54,783 nucleotides of DNA from JBJYKD01 sp049310025 (GTDB lineage: Bacteria > Bacillota > Thermosediminibacteria > Thermosediminibacterales > Tepidanaerobacteraceae), in the NCBI RefSeq assembly GCF_049310025.1, contig NZ_JBJYKD010000022.1:1-54783 (forward strand), given 5' to 3'. A program made the position numbers and the translations under genes. Each line of letters begins with the position of its first letter. Position 1 is the stretch's first letter. The notes under the pieces are model-generated. The model worked only from the letters and a program-made list of their open reading frames with translations, did no database searches and had not been told where the DNA came from. Positions 48,481-54,783 of the stretch are shown piece by piece.

Positions 48481-49071
48481 TTACTCTAAGCCTTTGCAGG
48501 CGGCCCTGAAGCCTTCTTCAAAGGCCCTCAGGTTGACTTCCACCGTCGAGGGAGGCACCGTATTTTTTATGGTTTCCTCCCAGAGCTCTTTTTCAAAATC
48601 AAGGCGGCCAGCCAGCACGCCCAGAAGCACCACGTTCTGCGCCTTTACGCTTCCGCAGCGAGCCGCCATTTTTCTTGCATCGATGATAAGGGTTTCGGCC
48701 GTTTCGGCAAGCTTTACTTCTATACCGGCGGGGTATTTCTGATATCCCAGGGTTACGGGCACAGGATACAGTTCATGATTGTTCACTATAAATGTCCCTG
48801 TCTTTTTTAAATACTCGGCCCACCTGAGGGCCTCCAGTTTTTCGAAGGCCAGGATGTAATCAGCCTGCCCTTTCCCCACCAGGGGCGAATAAATCCTTTC
48901 TCCAAACCTCACGTGGGTGACCACGCCGCCCCCCCTCTGGGCCATGCCGTGGACCTCCGAAACCTTCACGTCAAAACCCTTTTTGAGGGCCACTTCCCCC
49001 AGGATGCGGCTTGCAAGAAGCGTCCCCTGCCCGCCGACACCTGCTATAAGTACGCCCGTATTTGCCATCAT
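48481..49071 (-). CDS. iorB: Indolepyruvate:ferredoxin oxidoreductase, beta subunit
   Basis: The 196-residue subunit has GVGGQGTLLASRILGE (about 10-25), EVHGMAQRGGGVVTHVR, and SPLVGKGQADYILAFE: the gamma/beta-type domain of 2-oxoacid:ferredoxin oxidoreductases. With IorA it turns arylpyruvates into aryl-acetyl-CoA while reducing ferredoxin. Its ATG overlaps the iorA stop codon (ATGA), so the two subunits are coupled in translation. Confidence 0.96.
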   Translation of the reverse strand: MMANTGVLIAGVGGQGTLLASRILGEVALKKGFDVKVSEVHGMAQRGGGVVTHVRFGERIYSPLVGKGQADYILAFEKLEALRWAEYLKKTGTFIVNNHELYPVPVTLGYQKYPAGIEVKLAETAETLIIDARKMAARCGSVKAQNVVLLGVLAGRLDFEKELWEETIKNTVPPSTVEVNLRAFEEGFRAACKGLE

Positions 49072-50849
49072 CTCACCACCTGTTCACATTCTATCGACCT
49101 TGTGGGACAAATTCCCGCACACAATCCGCACCCGTTGCACACGGTTTCGTCTATATATACGCCGCCGGAATCGGAATTCATTATCGCAGGGCATCCCAGT
49201 TCAACGCATATGCCGCACGCCATACACGTCTCCGGATTTATTCTGTATAAGGCTTTTTTCTTCCCTGCCCTTTTCAGCAGGGCGCACGGGCGGCGTGCGA
49301 TGATCACAGAAGGCCCCGGCGCCTCAATTTCCTCTTTCACCGCCTTTTCAAAGCCTTCGGTGTCAAAGGGGTCTTCCACCCTGACCCGTTTTACCCCCAC
49401 CGCCTCGCACAGCTTTTCCAGGTTGAGTTTAGCCGCCGGTTCCCCCCTGGCGTTAAAGCCGGTGGCCGGGTGGTCCTGGTGGCCCGTCATGCCGGTGGTT
49501 GAATTGTCGAGGATTATAACGGTGGTGTTGCCGCCGTTGTAGACCACATCGATAAGACCTGTAATGCCCGAATGAATAAAGGTGGAATCGCCTATCACCG
49601 CAACGGTTTTCCTGGCGAATTCGCGGCCCCGGGCCTTTTCCATGCCAAGTGCGTTCCCGATACTGGCGCCCATGCAGATGCAGGTATCCATCGACGACAG
49701 GGGCGGCAGGGCTCCAAGCGTATAACACCCGATATCCCCCGTCACGGTCAGCTCCATCCGCCTCAATACGTAATATACTCCTCTGTGGGGGCACCCGGGG
49801 CACAACACCGGCGGCCTGGCCGGAATGGCCTCATCTGTCGCAAGCTTCACATGGCTTTCAAAAGATAAATCCACGCCGCAAGTTACCCCGTCAGACTTTA
49901 AGCCGGCGGCCACAGTCTCGTATGAAAGTTCCCCGGTTTTCGGGAAAATCTCTCTGCCCCTGACCTCCAGCCCCAGGGCTTTCACGTGGTCTTCTATAAA
50001 TGTTTCCAGTTCCTCCACCACGTAGAGTTTATCCACCCTGCCCGCAAAGGATTTTATCAAATTGCGGGGGAGGGGGTATACCATGCCGAGCTTCAAAAAC
50101 GACGCCTGTGGGAAGGCTTCCTTTGCGTAATTATATGCCGCTCCGGCGGTTATTATGCCGATTTTGCCGCCAGGTTCCACCCTGTTCACACTCGCGCTCT
50201 CGCTGTATTCCTCAAGCCTTTTTTCCCTCTCAACCAGTACAAGCCGCCTTACCCTGGCCATGACCGGCATCATCACATACTTGCCGGCATCTTTTTTGTA
50301 GTCCAAAATTCCGGTGTCCATCCTCTCCCCCAATTCCACCGGGCTTCTGGAATGTGAAACACGGGTGGCCATCCTTATGATAACCGGCGTATCGAATTTT
50401 TCGCTTATGTCAAAAGCCAGTTTGGTGAATTCCATGGCCTCCCGGCTGTCGGAAGGCTCCAGCAGCGGGATATGGGCGGCTCTGGCATAAAGCCTGGTGT
50501 CCTGTTCGTTCTGGGAGCTGTGCATCCCCGGGTCGTCGGCGACTACTATGACAAGGCCAGCATTTATGCCCGTATAAGAAGATGTAAAAAGGGGGTCTGC
50601 CGCCACATTGAGGCCCACGTGTTTCATGCATACCATCGCCCGGGCGCCTCCTATAGCCGCTCCCAGCGCCACTTCCAGGGCCACCTTTTCATTTGGCGAC
50701 CACTCCACGTATACATCATCGTATCCTGCCAGGCTTTCGGTGATCTCGGTGCTGGGGGTGCCGGGATAGGCCGCAGCCACCTTCACTCCGGCTTCATAAG
50801 CCCCCCTGGCCACCGCCTCATTGCCGAGCATTAATCTTTTCAATACCAT
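49068..50849 (-). CDS. iorA: Indolepyruvate:ferredoxin oxidoreductase, alpha subunit
   Basis: The 593-residue subunit has the pyrimidine domain (YPGTPSTEITESLAGY), a TPP-binding domain (CPGCPHRGVYYVL, GDIGCYTLGALPP, GDSTFIHSGITGL, then DNSTTGMTGHQDHPATG) and a C-terminal ferredoxin domain with two cysteine sets (CMACGICVELGCP and CNGCGLCAGICP). It decarboxylates arylpyruvates from aromatic amino acids. ATG 50849 overlaps the paaK copy 2 stop (TGATG); a GTG one codon upstream is an alternative. Confidence 0.97.
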   Translation of the reverse strand: MVLKRLMLGNEAVARGAYEAGVKVAAAYPGTPSTEITESLAGYDDVYVEWSPNEKVALEVALGAAIGGARAMVCMKHVGLNVAADPLFTSSYTGINAGLVIVVADDPGMHSSQNEQDTRLYARAAHIPLLEPSDSREAMEFTKLAFDISEKFDTPVIIRMATRVSHSRSPVELGERMDTGILDYKKDAGKYVMMPVMARVRRLVLVEREKRLEEYSESASVNRVEPGGKIGIITAGAAYNYAKEAFPQASFLKLGMVYPLPRNLIKSFAGRVDKLYVVEELETFIEDHVKALGLEVRGREIFPKTGELSYETVAAGLKSDGVTCGVDLSFESHVKLATDEAIPARPPVLCPGCPHRGVYYVLRRMELTVTGDIGCYTLGALPPLSSMDTCICMGASIGNALGMEKARGREFARKTVAVIGDSTFIHSGITGLIDVVYNGGNTTVIILDNSTTGMTGHQDHPATGFNARGEPAAKLNLEKLCEAVGVKRVRVEDPFDTEGFEKAVKEEIEAPGPSVIIARRPCALLKRAGKKKALYRINPETCMACGICVELGCPAIMNSDSGGVYIDETVCNGCGLCAGICPTRSIECEQVVR

Positions 50850-52147
50850 CACCCCATTTTTCTCAGATCTTTTACCCTCTTCGCCTTGCCTTCAAATCTC
50901 GCAAGGCTCCTGGGCTCCACAAGATTCACCCTCGCATCCACCTGGAGCACGGTTTTCAATTTGCGGCGGATAAGGGCGGCGAGTTCCTCCAGTTTCCGGT
51001 AGTTGTCAAGCATACTTCCGTCGGAAAGCTCCACATTTACGGTAAGCTCATCCAGGTAGCCTCTTTTTGTTACAACTATCTCATAATGCGGCCCGATGCC
51101 CTCCACCGTCATTAACACGCTTTCTATCTGAGACGGGAACACGTTTACCCCGCGGATTATGAGCATGTCATCGCTCCTGCCGTCCACACGGGCCATCCTG
51201 AGCAGGGTCCTGCCGCACCGGCATGGCTCGGGATTCAGGCTGGTGATATCCCGCGTCCTGTATCGCAGCAGCGGCAGCGCTTCCTTTGTAAGGGTGGTGA
51301 TGACCAGTTCCCCCTTTTGGCCGTAATCCAGCCTCCTGCCGGTTTCGGGGTCTATGATTTCCACCAGGAAATGGTCCTCCGCCACGTGCATGCCTTCCCT
51401 TTCTTCACACTCTCCTGCAACTCCGGGGCCTATGATTTCACTGAGGCCGTAGTTCTCGGTGGCGGTGATGCCCCAGCAGCGCTCTATCTCATTTCTCATT
51501 TCTTTTGTGGAACCCTCGGCTCCGAAAAGCCCCAGCCTCAGGCGAAGCTCATCCCGCCTTACACCCATCTCCCTGGCCACTTCGGCCATGTAAAGGGCAT
51601 AGGACGGAGTGCTTACAAGAACCGTTGAGCCGAAATCCCGCATGATAGTTACCTGGCGCTCGGTGTTGCCGCTGGAGACAGGAATCACCGACGCCCCGAT
51701 TTTTTCAAGGCCGTAGTGAAGGCCCAGCGCTCCGGTGAAAAGCCCGTAACCAAAGGAAATCTGGGCTATGTCGTCTTCCCTTGCGCCTGCCATGTAGGCA
51801 ATCCTGGCCACAAGTTCGGACCAGGTGGAAATGTCCTGTCTGGTATACCCCACCACCGTCGGCCTGCCCGTGGTGCCCGACGAGGCGTGAATTCTGACCA
51901 CGTCTTTCATGGGCACCGCAAACATGCCGTAAGGGTAATTTTGTCTCAAATCTTCCTTAGTGGTGAACGGGATTTTTTCTATATCTTCCAGCGACTTTAT
52001 ATCATCCGGGGACAGACCCATCCCGTCAAAGGCGTTCTTATAAAACGGGACTCTTTCATAAACATATTTTACGATATGCTTCAGCCTTTCCAGCTGCAGT
52101 TCCTCCAATTTTTTCCTGGAAAGGGCCTCATTTTCCGACCATAACAT
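50849..52147 (-). CDS. paaK: Phenylacetate-CoA ligase, copy 2
   Basis: The 432-residue ligase is a clear paralogue of the one at 47010 (ASSGTTGRPTVVGYT, YGLSEIIGPGVA, ARFEGKAKRVKDLR) but differs at many positions throughout, so it is not a recent copy. It opens the operon, upstream of iorA. ATG 52147 matches the family start (M-x-W) and has GGAGGGGGG upstream. Two ligases around one IorAB suggest different aryl acids or opposite directions. Confidence 0.93.
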   Translation of the reverse strand: MLWSENEALSRKKLEELQLERLKHIVKYVYERVPFYKNAFDGMGLSPDDIKSLEDIEKIPFTTKEDLRQNYPYGMFAVPMKDVVRIHASSGTTGRPTVVGYTRQDISTWSELVARIAYMAGAREDDIAQISFGYGLFTGALGLHYGLEKIGASVIPVSSGNTERQVTIMRDFGSTVLVSTPSYALYMAEVAREMGVRRDELRLRLGLFGAEGSTKEMRNEIERCWGITATENYGLSEIIGPGVAGECEEREGMHVAEDHFLVEIIDPETGRRLDYGQKGELVITTLTKEALPLLRYRTRDITSLNPEPCRCGRTLLRMARVDGRSDDMLIIRGVNVFPSQIESVLMTVEGIGPHYEIVVTKRGYLDELTVNVELSDGSMLDNYRKLEELAALIRRKLKTVLQVDARVNLVEPRSLARFEGKAKRVKDLRKMG

Positions 52148-52647
52148 CATACTCCCCCCCTCCATCCCGCTAAAATTAAAAGGCCTGCGGCCCGAAATAA
52201 AACCCTGCCTACCATCCTACCATCTCCCATAACAAATTTTGGCTTCCCACCATCCTGCAAATCCTGCAATAATGGTACAATCTATTGCTTTTGCAGTTGA
52301 TTAATTAATAATTAATATATTTAAAATTATACAGTATTACTTAAAAAATATAAACACCCGAAAACCAAGGCCCGTGCCAATATATATGCCAATATATAGT
52401 AGATGAAGAGTTTCAGCCTTCTCATCTTTCAAAAACTATAACCTGCTTCTCAACATGCGGGAAATATAATAAAATGTCTCACAGGATTTGCATTTACAGC
52501 GGTAAATTCCATATAATTTCTCAATAATAATCGTCGAGTAATTACAGGGCCGGAGAGCGCTGTGAAAAATTCTTCGTTTTTTTTGTTTACTTCTTGCTCC
52601 CTAAAACGTCTTTATAAAGTGAAAACAATTATAAGGGGGAGGGATTG
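52148..52647. other. Intergenic region between divergent units
   Basis: No gene is visible. The part near 52290-52350 is very AT-rich (runs of TTAATTAATAATTAATATAT type) and should hold the promoter of the minus-strand aryl operon, but no single site stands out. A short repeat CCAATATATA appears twice (about 52378 and 52390). The plus-strand promoter for the sigma factor is at 52488-52517. Confidence 0.5.
52488..52517 (+). promoter_or_regulatory. Possible promoter of the sigma/anti-sigma operon
   Basis: TTGCAT (52488-52493), 18 bases, TATAAT (52512-52517), about 130 bases before the sigma gene. No second, ECF-type promoter was recognised. Confidence 0.5.
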
Positions 52648-53112
52648 ATGTGGCAGGATTTGTACAAAACCGCCTTTCGCTATTTACTGAAACTGGGCTT
52701 GCCTTATACGGACGCGGAGGATATAGCGCAGGAGGCACTTTTGTCTACATACCTGCATCTGGACAGCATCCAGGAAGGCAAATTAAAAACTTATCTGCTG
52801 ACCACGGCAAAACACAAGTACATTGACTTTTTAAGGAAGAACGGCAGAGAATTTATTACCCCAATCATAAGTGACTTTTGTATGAGTGAATTTGCACAAA
52901 TTCATCAAATCGAAAACAAAGATGTGATGCAAAGGGCGCTTAACAAACTCAATCTCAATGAGCAGAAGCTTTTTTATATGAAATACAATTTGGAACTGAC
53001 GAATGCTGAAATTTCATCTTTGCTGAAAACAACGCCCGGCTCTGTCAAGGTGATGCTGTACAGGATAAGAAAAAAATTGAAAGAGTATCTAGAAGGGGAG
53101 GCTGAAAGCTGA
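52648..53112 (+). CDS. ECF-type RNA polymerase sigma factor
   Basis: The 154-residue sigma factor has region 2 (RYLLKLGLPYTDAEDIAQEA and KLKTYLLTTAKHKYIDFLRK, about 10-70) and region 4 (ALNKLNLNEQKLFYMKYNLE, then EISSLLKTTPGSVKVMLYRI). It lacks regions 1 and 3. ATG 52648 has GGGGGAGG upstream. The anti-sigma gene begins directly after its stop codon, as in SigX-like envelope-stress pairs. Confidence 0.93.
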   Translation: MWQDLYKTAFRYLLKLGLPYTDAEDIAQEALLSTYLHLDSIQEGKLKTYLLTTAKHKYIDFLRKNGREFITPIISDFCMSEFAQIHQIENKDVMQRALNKLNLNEQKLFYMKYNLELTNAEISSLLKTTPGSVKVMLYRIRKKLKEYLEGEAES

Positions 53113-54060
53113 ATGGTTCAAAACGGAAGTTTTGAAAATGATGCCAATAACATACGTTTTGACGAGAAAAATTTTTTACGTAAAGCCCGTTTAAAAAGCA
53201 CTCTCCGTATAATTTTAATCTCCTTGGGTGTGGCAATCGGCGTGTTTATGCTGTCATTCGTCTTACCCGAAATACTCCTGCAAAATCAAGAAAACCGAAT
53301 AAATGAATTTTACCCGGACCTCGTTAAGTTCAGTGAGCCAAACACAATTGCGCTCAGAGGAAAAAGCTATAATGTCAGACTGTTCGGCAGGCAACTGGAG
53401 TATTATTTGATCAGATTGATAGCCGATAAACCCTACCCTGCTGGAACAACTACAGTCGATTTTGACATATGGGGAGGAGAACAAACCATGAGCAACCCCG
53501 CTTTCAGTGTTTTGCAGGCATCAAAGTTATCAATCTCCATCCCGGAAGGAGCTAAAGAATACATCGCTCCTTATGCGGTGCCGAAACTGAGATTTTATCA
53601 TCCTGCTGCGAATCATGAAAATATCGCAAGAGAATTTGACGCGCTGAAAAATATCCCCCGCGATAATCTTGTGGAAATGGCACTTTCGTTTAAAAAGCCT
53701 CTAACATTTGATGAAATGAAAGCATTAATGCCAGGAGATTTAAAGCTGATGTGGGGTGCCGTGAGTGTTTTCAAAGATGAAGACTATAAGAAAAAAAATT
53801 ATCTTGATGAAAGGCTGGTGGGCAACCCCTACCTTGCTGACAGGAACGGGGAAAAGGAATTTGTAAACGACCTTGAAAGACTTGGCAATATACCGAGTTA
53901 TCATTCTGATAATATAAAAAGGACAACAGACTACTTGAAAGAGAACGGGATTAAATATTACGGTGTAGTGGCCGTGGGAAGCCCGTCATCATTAGAAAAG
54001 CTCTCTTCCAATCAAATGATAACAGGTGCAGTTCTGGGTATAGTGACAACTTCATATTAA
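53113..54060 (+). CDS. Membrane anti-sigma factor (sigma regulator N/C domains)
   Basis: The 315-residue protein has a short cytoplasmic N-terminus (about 1-30), one membrane helix (IILISLGVAIGVFMLSFVLP, about 34-53) and a large outside domain. The part around LSFKKPLTFDEMKALMPGDL matches the sigma-factor regulator C-terminal domain. It would hold the sigma factor inactive until an envelope signal arrives. The ATG follows the sigma stop codon directly with GGGGAGG before it. Confidence 0.85.
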   Translation: MVQNGSFENDANNIRFDEKNFLRKARLKSTLRIILISLGVAIGVFMLSFVLPEILLQNQENRINEFYPDLVKFSEPNTIALRGKSYNVRLFGRQLEYYLIRLIADKPYPAGTTTVDFDIWGGEQTMSNPAFSVLQASKLSISIPEGAKEYIAPYAVPKLRFYHPAANHENIAREFDALKNIPRDNLVEMALSFKKPLTFDEMKALMPGDLKLMWGAVSVFKDEDYKKKNYLDERLVGNPYLADRNGEKEFVNDLERLGNIPSYHSDNIKRTTDYLKENGIKYYGVVAVGSPSSLEKLSSNQMITGAVLGIVTTSY

Positions 54061-54663
54061 AATTAAAAATCGGAAGGAGTTAACCGGTATCCGTTCTCTA
54101 TACCCTATATCAACAATCGGTCAAAAGGATTGCAAAAAGCAGGGCCGGAGGCTCTCTCACAGAATTTTAAAAAATCGAGTAGGAGGGTGTGATTAACCCC
54201 CGCCCGCTTATACCACCAACGTATGGTCCCGTATCTGGCTGTTCACCAAGCTTGACCGAATTTCATGATATCTTTTGACTAGACTCATGAGCCCTTAACT
54301 TTGCCGCAAGGCTTGTTGAGGGCTCTATTTAATAGTTTTTCTGTCGTTCCTCCAGCAGCCCTTTCGGATGTTCGCTATTCATGGCGACACAGTCAGGAAG
54401 CCAGGTTGTTTATTACATAATAAAAATGGACAGAGGTATAAAATAAAATCCCCACTTTTGTAATTCAAAAATCTCCTAAGCTGGTTACAGCTATATGCAT
54501 GGGTATCACAAACTCTCTATGTCTTTTATCTGCGTACTTGAGAACTTCCCCTAGAAATGGCATTATGCCGCACCTAGCCATGTAGATGATTACTTCTCCT
54601 CAGGAAGATGTCTATATCTTTGAAGCACTTATTTGTTTTTTCTGAAAAGCCATTTATCTATCG
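54061..54663. other. Non-coding stretch with possible decayed mobile DNA
   Basis: No complete gene was found. A minus-strand stretch near 54100-54270 may be the end of a group II intron (see separate entry). On the minus strand about 25 codons ending in a stop near 54330 (MNSEHPKGLLEERQKNY) stay open, but I do not recognise them. The rest looks like plain AT-rich DNA. Confidence 0.4.
54160..54265 (-). mobile_element. Possible remnant of a group II intron 3' end
   Basis: On the minus strand AAGCTTGGTGAAC, AGCCAGATACGGGACC, ATACGTTGG and, further on, GCGGGGGTTAATCACACCC and TCCTACTCGAT follow the order of a domain V/domain VI end, where many introns finish near CTAC-CGAT. The domain V stem pairs poorly, so it would be decayed. 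The match rests on memory of such ends and is weak. Confidence 0.3.
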
Positions 54664-54783
54664 TCAATATATTAAGATACCCAGGGCAGCGGCTAGAGCG
54701 ATAATCATGAGCGGGTTTATTTTCAGCAGGTACAGCCCCGCAAAGACCACCGCCGCCACCAGCATATCTTTAATGCCGGTAAA
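54664..54783 (-). CDS. C-terminal end of a membrane protein, perhaps a chromate transporter (cut by window edge)
   Basis: Thirty-nine residues are open to the window edge and stop at 54664: FTGIKDMLVAAVVFAGLYLL, then KINPLMIIALAAALGILIY. Two hydrophobic segments joined by a KINP turn resemble the end of ChrA-type chromate transporters (LKxNPxxxxxGAALLG), but the piece is too short to be sure. The start lies beyond the right edge. Confidence 0.5.
   Translation of the reverse strand, partial: FTGIKDMLVAAVVFAGLYLLKINPLMIIALAAALGILIY

Overview
The window looks like chromosome from an anaerobic, possibly thermophilic, low-to-mid GC Firmicute of the Clostridia. Supporting signs are a glmS ribozyme, a cdaA-cdaR-glmM-glmS operon, an aspA-hydF pair for [FeFe]-hydrogenase maturation, a nine-gene V-type ATPase operon, an indolepyruvate:ferredoxin oxidoreductase locus, NiaR/NiaX-type niacin control and many GTG/TTG starts behind strong Shine-Dalgarno sites. 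The species cannot be named from the sequence alone.

Positions 1-14400 are AT-rich and accessory. They hold the end of an IS3-type element, an IS110/IS1111-like element that appears to have split a GIY-YIG/DUF7662-type gene, and a minus-strand defence operon. That operon runs tandem-RHH protein, HsdM, HsdS, DUF262-DUF1524 (GmrSD-like) nuclease, HsdR, zinc-ribbon protein, broken GIY-YIG gene. Upstream of it lies an 850-base non-coding tract with eight TTAAT boxes spaced exactly 10 bases apart and a scattered TTTTAAAAACG motif.

Positions 14400-32000 are core genome. On the minus strand are cdaA, cdaR, glmM and glmS (c-di-AMP synthesis and its regulator, with amino-sugar synthesis), with a glmS ribozyme between glmM and glmS. 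On the plus strand are aspA and hydF. A V-ATPase operon (H-C-I-K-F-E-A-B-D) follows on the minus strand.

Positions 32000-38200 hold two convergent ArsR-controlled arsenic modules sharing a bidirectional terminator. The plus-strand module is unusual: arsR, a stand-alone [FeFe]-hydrogenase H-domain protein with all four H-cluster cysteines, a MoaD/ThiS-like protein ending in GG, acr3 and arsC. The minus-strand module is arsR, an ArsP-like permease and a CPKC thioredoxin-like protein. mobA and a permease remnant lie beside it.

Positions 38200-46400 hold an HU gene whose leader carries a c-di-GMP-I riboswitch with a visible terminator/antiterminator, niaR-niaX, a Spy/CpxP-like exported protein, an OmpR-type two-component system, isoaspartyl dipeptidase, a second response regulator followed by a truncated kinase, and an exported coiled-coil protein. 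Positions 46500-52150 form a minus-strand operon for aryl-acid metabolism (paaK, iorA, iorB, paaK, ACT protein). The right end carries an ECF sigma/anti-sigma pair, a stretch that may be a decayed group II intron end, and the last codons of a membrane protein. No rRNA, tRNA or CRISPR array was seen.
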